DNA from: Thiomicrorhabdus sp965603495
Lineage (GTDB): Bacteria > Pseudomonadota > Gammaproteobacteria > Thiomicrospirales > Thiomicrospiraceae
Assembly (NCBI GenBank): GCA_965603495.1
Contig: CBFDDF010000003.1
Span: 186,001-250,000, forward strand
DNA: 64,000 nucleotides
Reading direction: 5' to 3'
In this document: piece after piece, positions 1-8,725 of the stretch
Layout: each line of letters opens with the position of its first letter
Numbering within the stretch: the first letter of the stretch is position 1
Made by a program: the position numbers and the translations under genes
Notes under the pieces: generated by a model
Told to the model about the DNA's origin: nothing
The model's input: the letters and a program-made list of their open reading frames with translations, nothing else
Database searches by the model: none

Positions 1-395
1 GGACGACTCGCATCCCAAGCTTCTTGCGACCAAAGCTCAAATTTATTACCTTGGCCCAATAAAATAGCTGGCTTATCTATATTGGCGTGCTCTCTAAGCA
101 GGCTTGGTAGTAGAATACGACCCTGAGAATCAATTTCCATCTCGGTCGCATGCCCCAACAATAGACGTTGGTATAAACGTGCTTGAGGATCAACGTTTGG
201 CAAAGCCATCAACTTACGCTCAATGACCTCCCACTCATCTAAGGTGTAAATCAACAAACAAGGGCTGTGTAAATCAATGGTGGCGACCAGCTGATTGTCA
301 CTGGCATCAGAAATCGCTTCACGATATTTTTTAGGCACAGCCATGCGCCCTTTAATATCGATATTGACCGAATTGATTCCTCTAAAAAAAAGCAT
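1..395 (-). CDS. mraZ: MraZ transcriptional regulator (3' end beyond window)
   Basis: MraZ is a ring-forming DNA-binding repressor of the division and cell wall (dcw) cluster. About 131 residues are visible, nearly the full length of the family (about 150). The N-terminus reads MLFFRGINSVNIDIKGRMAV and contains the first SpoVT/AbrB-like half. The second half has the repeated motif EIDSQGRILLPSLLREHA. The ATG at 393-395 (minus strand) is preceded by a strong promoter and operator. The gene reads leftward off the window, so the rest of the dcw cluster (rsmH, ftsL and so on) is expected just outside; that is inference. rnpB lies upstream on the same strand. Confidence 0.95.
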   Translation of the reverse strand, partial: MLFFRGINSVNIDIKGRMAVPKKYREAISDASDNQLVATIDLHSPCLLIYTLDEWEVIERKLMALPNVDPQARLYQRLLLGHATEMEIDSQGRILLPSLLREHANIDKPAILLGQGNKFELWSQEAWDASR

Positions 396-404
396 GATGT
401 TTTT

Positions 405-465
405 CCACTTTTCGCCACTTTTTACCACTTGGCACCACTATATGACCAATAGACCCCACTGTCAA
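405..465 (-). promoter_or_regulatory. mraZ promoter with four-box MraZ operator
   Basis: On the minus strand a near-consensus sigma-70 promoter is visible: TTGACA (460-465), a 17-base spacer, then TATAGT (437-442). Four GTGG boxes follow at exact 10-base steps (plus-strand CCAC at 435-438, 425-428, 415-418 and 405-408). The first overlaps the -10 hexamer and the others cover the transcription start and leader. MraZ is known to bind tandem GTGG/TGGG boxes upstream of its own gene, so autorepression is the natural reading. Confidence 0.85.
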
Positions 466-923
466 CCTTGGAAATAGAGGTTTTCCATTACAAGACAACA
501 ACTTAGAGCGGTTTTGACCATGCGGAACACCCAGGCCAATTTGATATTTTCCTCTTATATATCAATAAGATAAAAGCAATACAAAAACAATTTCTTAACA
601 TAGTTCACCAAGACTTTGTCTTAAATTGAGTAAAATTACATATAAGAATTATCTAATATTAAACACTACATAGTGTTTACAAATAAAAACAAGCCACACT
701 ATAGTGGGCGTTAAAAGCATATCAAAGCCTTTTAAATACAAAGTGGGGATTTTTTATTTTTTTTAAAGAAAAACGAAAATAAGGTGGGGATTTGAACCAT
801 AAAATTAAAAACGGGGGTTTACTCATCTGCAACAGCGAACTGGTGTCGCTGAAGAAATAAGAAGATTTTCTAGGAGATTTGAAACTGAAGATGATTGAAC
901 CATTCAATCAAAAGGAAAAAGGA
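466..923. other. Intergenic region between rnpB and mraZ
   Basis: AT-rich stretch without a convincing gene. It holds an inverted repeat AAACACTA-CA-TAGTGTTT (661-678), a second short palindrome CACTATAGTG (697-706) and a small hairpin GATTGAA-CCA-TTCAATC (893-909) lying just 3' of rnpB on its strand. None has a clear T-tract, so I do not call a terminator. A phrase at 783-798 looks like the reverse complement of a tRNA T-arm, but no tRNA can be folded around it. Confidence 0.5.
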
Positions 924-1307
924 AAAGTGGGTCTATAAGCCGGGTTCTGTACTCTTGCGAGCGACAACCATTCATCTGGACTGACATCACTGCCAGCCTC
1001 AAGCAACCTACCCGGAAACTCCTGCGAGCAGCAGGTTGTAACTAAGACAAGCTTAGCCACGGCGTTTCCCTATTTGGTCTTGCACCGGATTGGGTTTTCA
1101 CTGCCACTTCTGTTACCAGAAGCGCGGTGCGCTCTTACCGCACCATTTCAACCTTACCTGTTCTCGCAAGCGAGTCATCGGCGGTGTATTTTCTGCTGCA
1201 CTGTCCGTCGGCTCTCACCGCCCAGCCGTTAGCTGGAATCCTGCTCTATGGTGCCCGGACTTTCCTCCGAGGTGTAAACACCCCCGCGGTTGCCCAACCC
1301 ACTTTAG
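924..1307 (-). ncRNA. rnpB: RNase P RNA (bacterial type A)
   Basis: RNA subunit of ribonuclease P, which matures tRNA 5' ends. The universally conserved GAGGAAAGTCCGGGC is present on the minus strand at 1253-1267, and ACAGAACCCGGCTTAT marks the 3' end (935-950). The ends pair as helix P1: AAAGTGGG at the 5' end with CCCACTTT at the 3' end, which fixes the gene at roughly 924-1305. A -10 hexamer TAATAT (1315-1320, minus strand) lies about 7 bases upstream of the first paired base, placing the start near 1307. The length of about 380 nt fits type A. Small open frames across it are artefacts. Confidence 0.95.
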
Positions 1308-1398
1308 GTTGCGTATATTACGCGAAACTGATCTAAAAGGCTATTATCATTGGATTTATTCATCTAAACAGATTTATTGAAGGGGTATTTCAAAAGCT

Positions 1399-1410
1399 AC
1401 CAGGCCTGGT
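1399..1410. repeat. ACCAGGCCTGGT palindrome, copy 1
   Basis: Exact 12-bp palindrome, four bases beyond the dacB stop codon and between dacB and rnpB. Confidence 0.9.
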
Positions 1411-1414
1411 GACT

Positions 1415-2767
1415 TCAGTAACGTTCACTCAACTCTTTAGCCAACTTATTACGATAACGATACGGCACTTTTTGATTGATCATAAAGGCAAATGGATACC
1501 ACTCTTTGTCGGCATAAATATAACCTGCCAAGGTACTCACACCAAACAACGTACCCGATTTAGCAAACACATTTTGTTCAACCTCTGGCAAGAGATCTCG
1601 CCAGGGCTTGAAGGCATTTAAAACGTCGATCAACTGCCTTGGCGATAGACGGTTCTTTCTCGAAAGCCCAGCCCCATCTTCAATATGAAAATCACTCCAC
1701 CCGAAAACATCTATTAAGGTCTGCTGATACATTTGGGCGACTGAATGCTCATCGGCAGAACCGGCAATCAACTCGGCACTTAAATTCAATGCCAACTGAT
1801 TCGCCACAAAGTTGGTGGAATACAACATCATCGGACGCACTATATCTTCTAAAGTCCGGCTGTTTTCATGCAAATATAAATCGGTCGAAGGCGAGTTCAA
1901 CTGGCTTTTAGCGTGCCTTGCTAAACGCGCCCTTTCAGGCTGAGTTTGCCAACTGACCTGGGTACCAACGGCAATCCCTTCATTACGCAGAAAGGCATTG
2001 AGTAACTCTGCAAAGTAACGTTGCCCGAGTTGTTCGTCCGGCCCCAAATTCACGCGTTTAATAAGTCCTTCTGGCGCTTTTTTAAAATGCGTAATGTTCT
2101 GAGCGATTTGCAAGGCCGTTAATGTCATCGGCGTTTGGGGCTCTGCAGACTCAAATCCTGAGGATGTTTTACGAATATAAACCGTATTAAAATTGGCGGC
2201 TAAAGCGGAAGGAATCGCATCATAGGGATTATCACTGTCGCCAGCACCCGGCATATTGAGATGGGTCGCAAAATAGGAGGTATCCAATTGAATGCCGGAC
2301 AAAGTGTGAATACCACGTTGTTTTAGGCGTTTCGCCACATTTTTGGCGATTAAAACTAACTCTTCAGAGACTAAAAACGGATCACCGTAGCCTTTCACAA
2401 GCAATAGGGGGGCAATGGATTCATTTGCAGGACTGTTCGAGGAAGCCTTACCTTCCACCAACGAGAAGGCCGTTTTAAAGCGGTAATCCGCTCCCCAATG
2501 GCGTAACGCCAATAATGCGGTCAAGAGCTTAGTGGTCGAGGCAGGAATAAAATTGTGTTGCGCGGATTTAGACTGCAAGACAGCGGCTTGTTCATTGAGC
2601 AGTAAAATCCCTGCTTGATCCAACTGATTAAAATAACTCAGTTGAGGACCAACCATAGAGACCGAAACCGGTTGCTCTGCTTGCGTTTGAATAGGCAAAG
2701 CAATACAAAGCGTTAAGACCGCTCCCACTTTGCATGACACACTCCAATTACGTAATTTGTAAATCAT
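1415..2767 (-). CDS. dacB: D-alanyl-D-alanine carboxypeptidase/endopeptidase (PBP4 type)
   Basis: Class C penicillin-binding protein of the periplasm that trims pentapeptides and cuts DD-crosslinks in peptidoglycan. 450 residues, close to PBP4. The N-terminus is a Sec signal peptide (residues 1-31, ending near TQA-EQ). The three active-site motifs are visible: S-T-T-K within PASTTKLLTALLAL, S-T-N within LYSTNFVANQLALN, and K-S-G-T within VFAKSGTLFGVSTLAG. The start is an ATG with an AGGG ribosome site. It stands alone between rsmJ (divergent) and rnpB. Confidence 0.92.
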   Translation of the reverse strand: MIYKLRNWSVSCKVGAVLTLCIALPIQTQAEQPVSVSMVGPQLSYFNQLDQAGILLLNEQAAVLQSKSAQHNFIPASTTKLLTALLALRHWGADYRFKTAFSLVEGKASSNSPANESIAPLLLVKGYGDPFLVSEELVLIAKNVAKRLKQRGIHTLSGIQLDTSYFATHLNMPGAGDSDNPYDAIPSALAANFNTVYIRKTSSGFESAEPQTPMTLTALQIAQNITHFKKAPEGLIKRVNLGPDEQLGQRYFAELLNAFLRNEGIAVGTQVSWQTQPERARLARHAKSQLNSPSTDLYLHENSRTLEDIVRPMMLYSTNFVANQLALNLSAELIAGSADEHSVAQMYQQTLIDVFGWSDFHIEDGAGLSRKNRLSPRQLIDVLNAFKPWRDLLPEVEQNVFAKSGTLFGVSTLAGYIYADKEWYPFAFMINQKVPYRYRNKLAKELSERY

Positions 2768-2985
2768 CGCCCTACTTGCACTTTCGTAAATCTCACTAGA
2801 TCAATCCCACCTTACCAACGCTATTCACTTGATTCCACCAGCTTTTAATTACCTAAATAAAAACACTGCAGCATTTAATAACCAACACATCTTATTATAG
2901 AAAGCCGTGGCGTTTAAAGAAATACAATTTAAAGACTCACATTAGACAATTACTTTAAGATAGTCACTATTCAAATTAACATTAC

Positions 2986-3852
2986 ATGATTCAAGCTATG
3001 CCAGAGACCAACACACCTACTTCACATGCGATTGCTAGCCTTGCTATCAGCCATTTAACAGAACCTAAAGCTGCACAGTTTTTAAGTGAGCGATTTAATT
3101 TGCCCATCGATTTGCAACAGTCTGCCGAAATGACTTTAGGTTGGCATTGGGTTAAAAAGGACCCAATCCCAAAACTGGCTTTGTTTCACAAAGACAGTGG
3201 CCCGGTGTTTATTGATTTTGTCTCGGGTAAAAAAGCCCATCGCCGCCATTTTGGCGGCGGTAAAGGTCAACCTTTGGTGCGTGCCATGGGTAAACTTAAG
3301 GAAGGACTGCCGACTATTTTGGATGCAACCGCTGGCATGGGTGGCGATAGCTTTGTCATCGCTTCGCAGGGCTTTAAGGTACAAATGGTTGAACGCTCTG
3401 TTGCGGTCGCGGCACTGTTAGAAGATGCTTTAAAACGCGCTAAAGACGGCTTACAAAATTTATCAGATGAAGACTCCGATCCAGAACTGCTTTCCATCAT
3501 AATGAATATGAGTTTAGTACAAGCCGACTCGACGGACTACCTTTTGTCGCAAAAACCGGTGGTGGATGTGGTCTATATGGACCCGATGTATCCGGAGAAG
3601 AAAAAAAATGCCGCGACTAAAAAAGAGATGAAAGCCTTACAAAACTTGGTCGGCCCAGATAAAGACAGTGAAAATCTGCTACTAGCCGCAATGCAAACAG
3701 CGTCTTATCGCGTCGTGGTTAAACGCCCTAAAAACGCGCCTATTATTCAACTTGAAAATCCACAGTTAATACCTTCTGCAGAGATTTCCAGCCCCAATAC
3801 TCGTTATGATATCTACTCGATTAAAGCATTAAAAGCTGCGGGGTTGCTCTAA
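2986..3852 (+). CDS. rsmJ: 16S rRNA (guanine1516-N2)-methyltransferase RsmJ
   Basis: SAM-dependent methyltransferase making m2G1516 in 16S rRNA. 288 residues. The Rossmann SAM site is seen as LDATAGMGGDSFVIASQG followed by the acidic MVERS, and the catalytic region as VVYMDPMYPEKKK. The family-typical FVSGKKAHRRHFGGGKGQ precedes it. No good ribosome site distinguishes the ATG at 2986 from the in-frame ATG at 2998. It converges on rsmI, another 16S rRNA methyltransferase. Confidence 0.93.
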   Translation: MIQAMPETNTPTSHAIASLAISHLTEPKAAQFLSERFNLPIDLQQSAEMTLGWHWVKKDPIPKLALFHKDSGPVFIDFVSGKKAHRRHFGGGKGQPLVRAMGKLKEGLPTILDATAGMGGDSFVIASQGFKVQMVERSVAVAALLEDALKRAKDGLQNLSDEDSDPELLSIIMNMSLVQADSTDYLLSQKPVVDVVYMDPMYPEKKKNAATKKEMKALQNLVGPDKDSENLLLAAMQTASYRVVVKRPKNAPIIQLENPQLIPSAEISSPNTRYDIYSIKALKAAGLL

Positions 3853-3876
3853 AAAATCTTGCTAACCAAAATTACT

Positions 3877-4746
3877 TTAGTCCTCTTTTAATTCCAGCAC
3901 ACGGTTATAGATGGGCTTTTTCTTAATCCCGGCATAGTCCGCGACAATTTCTGAGATCTGCTTAACGGGCAGATTTTGTTTCAATAGCGTTAAAATCAAA
4001 TCGTCCATTGTCGACAATTCAACCGCCTCTTTTTCTGCCGCGCCGCCCAGCATAAACACAAATTCACCTCTAACCTTATCTGAGTTTTCAGTGAAATAAG
4101 CATTCACTTCGGCCAAAGACCCCGAAACAAACTGTTCAAACTTTTTCGTCAACTCTCTGGCCACCACCATCTCACGCTCAGCACCAAATACTGTCTGAAA
4201 ATCCGCCAGGCTGGCAACCACGCGGTGAGGGGATTCATAAAACACCAAGGTGCGCACATCCTCAACTAAGGTCTCTAATACTGCTAAACGTTTGTTGGAC
4301 TTTGCTGGTAAAAAGCCTTCATAGCTAAAGCGAGCTGTCGGCAAACCCGCCGCACATAACGCGGTAATCACCGCACTTGGACCGGGAATCGGCACCACAT
4401 CAATACCGCTTTCTCGCAATAGTTTCACCAAGAAATAGCCTGGATCATTAATTAAAGGCGTACCCGCATCCGACACCAGCGCGCCATTTTCGCCATTGCG
4501 TAACTTCTCGAGTAACTGCTCACTGCGACTTTTTTCATTATGCTCGTGCAAACTGATAAGCGTTTGATTAATGCCTAAGTTCTGCAACAGTGGTCGGGTA
4601 TGGCGCGTGTCTTCCGCGGCAACCCAAGCCACCGACTCTAATATTTCGACCGCTCTACGGGTAATGTCCTTTAAGTTTCCAATCGGTGTTGCCACGATAT
4701 ATAACGTGCCTGTGACAGTAGAATCAGAACCTGAAGAGTGAGTCAT
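3877..4746 (-). CDS. rsmI: 16S rRNA (cytidine1402-2'-O)-methyltransferase RsmI
   Basis: Tetrapyrrole-methylase-fold enzyme that 2'-O-methylates C1402 in the ribosomal decoding centre. 289 residues, full length. Signature segments are GTLYIVATPIGNLKDITRRA at the N-terminus, AAEDTRHTRPLL, LVSDAGTPLINDPG and IPGPSAVITALCAAGLP. AAGG lies 7-8 bases before the ATG. The divergent arrangement with lpoA-yraN is the classical yraL-yraM-yraN neighbourhood of gammaproteobacteria. Confidence 0.95.
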   Translation of the reverse strand: MTHSSGSDSTVTGTLYIVATPIGNLKDITRRAVEILESVAWVAAEDTRHTRPLLQNLGINQTLISLHEHNEKSRSEQLLEKLRNGENGALVSDAGTPLINDPGYFLVKLLRESGIDVVPIPGPSAVITALCAAGLPTARFSYEGFLPAKSNKRLAVLETLVEDVRTLVFYESPHRVVASLADFQTVFGAEREMVVARELTKKFEQFVSGSLAEVNAYFTENSDKVRGEFVFMLGGAAEKEAVELSTMDDLILTLLKQNLPVKQISEIVADYAGIKKKPIYNRVLELKED

Positions 4747-4783
4747 AAAAAGCCTTAAATAAAATTAAAAGAGGGATGTTAAA

Positions 4784-4809
4784 AACCCTAAGCAGGGTTA
4801 CTATATAAT
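4784..4809 (+). promoter_or_regulatory. Putative lpoA promoter with overlapping palindrome
   Basis: A perfect -10 hexamer TATAAT (4804-4809) stands 35 bases before the lpoA start. Just upstream is a palindrome AACCCT-AAGC-AGGGTT (4784-4799) in the spacer region, where a repressor could bind. The -35 is weak. Promoter reading is inference from sequence alone. Confidence 0.45.
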
Positions 4810-4843
4810 TCAACTATCATTAATTACGCTTATTCTATCTAAA

Positions 4844-6499
4844 ATGAAAAAAACTATTCCTTTTTATCGCCTTCACAGCTTAAAGTTAAGTCCAATTTCA
4901 AGCATACTTCTAGCCACTATTATTGGCCTCTCTGCTTGCTCTGGCCCACCTGTTAAGCCCGTCAAAAAAACACCCGACGTGGAAAGCGCGACCATCGGCG
5001 AAACTGACGCTAAAGCCAATTTTCCTTCGCAAGATCTTCAGCCTTTATCGGCAATGGAGCAACGGCTACAGATGGCGCTCGCCGCTGAAATGCAAGATTG
5101 GCCTAGCTACATTCAGCTTAACCAACAACTTTGGCAAAAGAGTGATGCAGAGAATCAAGCCCTGATAGAACAACAAGTTTGGGATCAATTGAAGTACGTA
5201 TCCAGTGAAACAGTGGATCAACTGAATCAACATGAAGATTCTAGCGTGCAAGCCTGGGGGCAATTACTACGCATCATTAATGGATCAGCCCAGCAACTGG
5301 AGCAAGGCTTACAAGATCTAGCGACCTCACGCGCTGAGGACACAGACCCCGTCGCCATCTATACCAGACATCTACTGCCTGAACTACAGCTGCAACTTTC
5401 TGGCATGCAAGCGGTCAAACAAATTGCGGTATTATTGCCTTTCAAAGGTAAATACCAACAAGTCAGCCAACAGATTCGCTCCGGCATGCTCAAAGCCTTT
5501 TTTGCCTCTGATCAATCGACCACTCTTAAATTTTATGACAGCTCTCAAATAGATCAAGTCGCAGCCGTTTACCAACAAGCAAAACAAGAAGGTGCAGATT
5601 TTGTCATTGGCCCTCTTAGTAAAGAGGCGCTTGAACAACTGGCCAACCTAGATGACCCAAACATTCTCGTGCTCAATAAAATCGAAGCGGCTCCTTTTTA
5701 TCAGTTTAGCTTTAAATCGGCTGATGAAGTCTCGCAAATGATTGCTTTATTCACCAAACATAACTACCGCCATATCGGTATCCTAACGAATACTGGGCGA
5801 ACTGAAAAGGCAAAGGCTGAAGCACTACAGAAAGCCTGGCAAGCCAGTGCACAAAGGTCTGCGACGCTAAGCATCTATCCAGATTACAACCCAAAACTCC
5901 GTGATGCATTAGCGTCGTTGATTAATGTCGAAGCCAGTCAAACCCGATATGATACTTTACGCTGGGCAACGGGTGAACAGCTGTCATTCTACCCAAGAAC
6001 ACGCCAGGATTTTGATGCGATTGTCATTCTGGATAGCCGTAGCCGCATTGCCGTCTTTAAACCCCAGTTTGCGTTCTTTGAACTCAAAGTGCCTGTGTAT
6101 GGTTCCAGTGCCTTATCACCGAAAAACCTGCAAGACAACCGTAGTTATGTCGATTTAAAAGGCGTACAGTTTTTAACACATCCTGCCGCTTTGAATCCTG
6201 AAGCACTCACCTCTATCTTTGAAGCCTTTGGTTGGGATAGTTTTGAAGTGGTCGCTCAAATGAACAAGATGCGTGTCGGTGCTATCTTAGCGACTGGCAA
6301 GACCGGTTTACTGTCTTTAGAAGGTAATTCATTTACCCAAAGACTGGTCTGGGCACAATACAATAAACAAGGCCTCATCGAACCCGCTCCAGAAGTGCAA
6401 AGAATTGAAAGTGAAGAAGACGCTGAAATTGAATCACTGAGAAATCTTGATATCGAAATCAATGCCCCATCTCTTCAAGATTCCGCGCCAGAACAATAA
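4844..6499 (+). CDS. lpoA: Penicillin-binding protein activator LpoA (LppC family lipoprotein)
   Basis: Outer-membrane lipoprotein that stimulates PBP1A peptidoglycan synthesis from the outside. 551 residues. A lipoprotein signal with lipobox L-S-A-C occurs at about residues 29-32. A helical TPR-like N-terminal half follows, then from about residue 190 the periplasmic-binding-protein-like C-terminal half (KQIAVLLPFKGKYQQVSQQI...). Forms an operon with yraN 42 bases downstream. Convergent with nothing; diverges from rsmI. Confidence 0.9.
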   Translation: MKKTIPFYRLHSLKLSPISSILLATIIGLSACSGPPVKPVKKTPDVESATIGETDAKANFPSQDLQPLSAMEQRLQMALAAEMQDWPSYIQLNQQLWQKSDAENQALIEQQVWDQLKYVSSETVDQLNQHEDSSVQAWGQLLRIINGSAQQLEQGLQDLATSRAEDTDPVAIYTRHLLPELQLQLSGMQAVKQIAVLLPFKGKYQQVSQQIRSGMLKAFFASDQSTTLKFYDSSQIDQVAAVYQQAKQEGADFVIGPLSKEALEQLANLDDPNILVLNKIEAAPFYQFSFKSADEVSQMIALFTKHNYRHIGILTNTGRTEKAKAEALQKAWQASAQRSATLSIYPDYNPKLRDALASLINVEASQTRYDTLRWATGEQLSFYPRTRQDFDAIVILDSRSRIAVFKPQFAFFELKVPVYGSSALSPKNLQDNRSYVDLKGVQFLTHPAALNPEALTSIFEAFGWDSFEVVAQMNKMRVGAILATGKTGLLSLEGNSFTQRLVWAQYNKQGLIEPAPEVQRIESEEDAEIESLRNLDIEINAPSLQDSAPEQ

Positions 6500-6541
6500 A
6501 ACAGGCACGATTGTCGACCGATAGACTCAAGGGAGTTGGGG

Positions 6542-6934
6542 ATGTTTGATAAATGGTTAAGCCGCAAGCCCCTCACCCAAGGACAGCAAAAAGAGCAACA
6601 AGCCAAAATTTGGCTAGAACAACAGCATATTCAAATCATTGCCCAAAACTATCATTGTCGCGGTGGTGAGATTGATTTGATTGGTCTCTCTAAAGCAACC
6701 AAAAACTTACCCTCGCGCTTGATCTTCTTTGAAGTAAAGTATCGCAAAAATAGCCAGCATGGCCACCCTGCCGAATTTGTCACCCCCCAGAAACAACAAC
6801 GCCTCTTACTCTGCGCACAAACTTTTCTCTTAAAACATCCTCACTTAGCAGACTACCCCATGCAATTTGATGTCATCACCTTTGAAGGACAGCAGACTAC
6901 GCCAGAATGGATTGAGGATGCGTTTGGCGCTTAG
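6542..6934 (+). CDS. yraN: YraN family (UPF0102) putative endonuclease-fold protein
   Basis: Small conserved protein with a restriction-endonuclease-like fold and no settled function. About 130 residues. Seen motifs are the conserved G-G-E-I-D-L-I (ARG GEIDLI block) and FFEVKYRK, matching the E...D...E-x-K nuclease pattern. I start at the ATG 6542, six bases after GGGAG, rather than an upstream TTG. Second gene after lpoA, as in many gammaproteobacteria. Confidence 0.88.
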   Translation: MFDKWLSRKPLTQGQQKEQQAKIWLEQQHIQIIAQNYHCRGGEIDLIGLSKATKNLPSRLIFFEVKYRKNSQHGHPAEFVTPQKQQRLLLCAQTFLLKHPHLADYPMQFDVITFEGQQTTPEWIEDAFGA

Positions 6935-6948
6935 CCTTTAGTGTTTTG

Positions 6949-6960
6949 ACCAGGCCTGGT
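6949..6960. repeat. ACCAGGCCTGGT palindrome, copy 2
   Basis: Exact copy 14 bases after the yraN stop codon. Confidence 0.9.
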
Positions 6961-7171
6961 AAGTTTCATTATTCGCTCACAACCTAATTCCTTTATACAC
7001 TTAACAATGGCTTTTATTTGCAATTAAGATGCACAGACTCTATATTCAACATAATAGGTAAGGGATTCCGTAGATATCTACTAATCTGATGGAGCTCATG
7101 CATCACGGCCATCACTTAAAACAGCCGCATTTTTTTGAACAATCAACTTAATCAAGCTTAAGGAATAACAA

Positions 7172-8101
7172 ATGAATGTCTTCAATTCTTTAAAATCAAT
7201 TGGTTTCATGGCGACTTTGATTTATAGCCAAACCGTTTTCGCAAGCAGTTTAGAAGTCCAAAAAATCAGTGATTCGGTCTATGCTCTGGTCGGTGAAATG
7301 GCACAACGCAGTCCTCAGAACTTAGGCAACAACTCAACCCATGGTGTCGTAGTCTTAAAAGATGGCGTGCTGTTGATTGATTCCGGCGGCTCTTATCAGG
7401 GCGCTCAATTAATTGATAAAGCGATTCAGTCGATTACCGACAAGCCTGTTAAGTGGGTCGTCAATACTGGCGGTCAAGATCACCGCTGGTTTGGCAATGG
7501 TTACTTTAAAGCCAAAGGTGCGGTGATTTATGCCGCCGAAAGCGCGGTCGCCGATCAGAAAGCACACTGCGATCAAAAGCTCTCTGGCATGGCGATGCTA
7601 ATTGGCGATGACAAGCTTAAAGGCACTCAATGCGTCTATGCGGATCATGTTTTCAAAGACCACACCACGCTCACCTTAGAGGGTGAAACCTTCGAACTGC
7701 ATCATAAAGGTCCGGCACATACCGTTGGTAACGCCTTTGTCTGGATGCCATCCACGCAGACCGCTTTTGTAGGCGATATGGTTTATAACGAACGTGCTTT
7801 AGGTATCCAATACACCAAAGATGTTAAAGGTTGGATTGCCACGTTTGAAGCCATGGCCGCGTTCAAACCCAAAACGATTGTGCCTGGTCACGGCCATGCC
7901 AGCGATCTAGCGACGGCTAAAAAAGACACCTACGACTATCTAGTCTTTTTACGCGATGAAGTCACTCGTATACTGGATGAAGGTGGCGATATGATTGAGG
8001 CAGGTAAAATTGACCAAAGTCGTTTTAACTATCTAAAAGAGTTAGATGCGATTGGCGCCAAAAATGCCTTATGGATTTTTGAAAAACTCGAGTTCGAATA
8101 G
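7172..8101 (+). CDS. Exported metallo-beta-lactamase-fold protein, SoxH-like, with altered metal site
   Basis: 309 residues with a Sec signal peptide (about 1-25, ending FAS-S). The fold's landmarks are LLIDSGGS (70-74), GPAHTVGN (H183), FVGDMVY (D202) and VPGHGH (H240). The usual HxHxDH motif reads T99-G-G101-Q-D103-H104, so the first two zinc-1 histidines are missing while D103, H104, D202 and the later histidines remain. It resembles periplasmic SoxH/quinoprotein-relay hydrolases, for which no reaction is settled. AAGGA lies 8 bases before the ATG. A mononuclear enzyme or a non-hydrolytic role are both possible. Confidence 0.75.
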   Translation: MNVFNSLKSIGFMATLIYSQTVFASSLEVQKISDSVYALVGEMAQRSPQNLGNNSTHGVVVLKDGVLLIDSGGSYQGAQLIDKAIQSITDKPVKWVVNTGGQDHRWFGNGYFKAKGAVIYAAESAVADQKAHCDQKLSGMAMLIGDDKLKGTQCVYADHVFKDHTTLTLEGETFELHHKGPAHTVGNAFVWMPSTQTAFVGDMVYNERALGIQYTKDVKGWIATFEAMAAFKPKTIVPGHGHASDLATAKKDTYDYLVFLRDEVTRILDEGGDMIEAGKIDQSRFNYLKELDAIGAKNALWIFEKLEFE

Positions 8102-8206
8102 AGCCTGCAGTTAAGAACTTAACAAGCCAAGCAAATGGTACGCAATAAATTGCGTCTTATGTTGAAGCCTTCGGGAAAAGGATTTTCAAGGGATGTCAGA
8201 CCTAAT

Positions 8207-8641
8207 ATGAAAAAAATACTACTCCTCATTGTCATCACAGCTTCGCTCTATGGATTATCAGCTAACACCCCTAATTTCCTTCAGGCTTATGCTGGGCAAA
8301 GCACAACGGATGACCGAGTCCTTACTCGTGCCTTTGAAAACCGACAAAGTGATATTCAAGTTGAAGGTTCTGGCACCGTCATTAAAAACCTAGCCGATGA
8401 CACCAACGGTAGCCGACATCAAAGATTCATTCTCAGGCTTTCCTCTGGTCAAACTTTGCTGATAGCACATAACATCGATTTAGCACCACGCATTAATGGA
8501 CTCGCCAAAGGCGATACCGTTCATTTTTATGGGGAATACGAATGGAACTCAAAAGGTGGCGTAATACACTGGACGCATCATGATCCAAGCCGCAGACACA
8601 TCGGTGGTTGGCTTAAGCACAAAGGCGCTATCTATCAGTAG
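8207..8641 (+). CDS. DUF3465 family exported protein
   Basis: Small exported protein of unknown function. From the ATG at 8207 it starts MKKILLLIVITASLYGLSA, a typical Sec signal peptide. An upstream in-frame ATG at 8135 would bury that signal and I reject it. The conserved C-terminal block reads GQTLLIAHNIDLAPRINGL ... HFYGEYEWNSKGGVIHWTHH ... GGWLKHKG, characteristic of DUF3465 (OB-like beta domain). Same strand as the preceding hydrolase, separated by about 105 bases. Confidence 0.8.
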   Translation: MKKILLLIVITASLYGLSANTPNFLQAYAGQSTTDDRVLTRAFENRQSDIQVEGSGTVIKNLADDTNGSRHQRFILRLSSGQTLLIAHNIDLAPRINGLAKGDTVHFYGEYEWNSKGGVIHWTHHDPSRRHIGGWLKHKGAIYQ

Positions 8642-8725
8642 CCAGTTAACAAATCATTCAAGCTAGACTCCACTTAAAAGGTGTCGCTTAATTCTAATGT
8701 CAGCCGTAAATATGGGTAAAACCCG

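Noticed and set aside
783..798. Reverse complement of a tRNA T-arm (GGTTCAAATCCCCACC)
   Set aside because: No acceptor, D-arm or anticodon arm can be placed around it, so it is not called a tRNA gene; an integration remnant cannot be shown either.
722..907. 61-codon open frame on the minus strand
   Set aside because: Low-complexity Phe/Ser/Lys translation in AT-rich DNA, with no ribosome site or family resemblance.
893..909. Small hairpin 3' of rnpB as terminator
   Set aside because: Seven-base AT-rich stem without a following T-tract.
1090..1380. Open frames of 69-96 codons across 1090-1380
   Set aside because: They lie over RNase P RNA, whose conserved segments explain the sequence.
8135..8206. 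Longer start of the DUF3465 protein
   Set aside because: It would place 24 basic residues before a perfect signal peptide starting at 8207.
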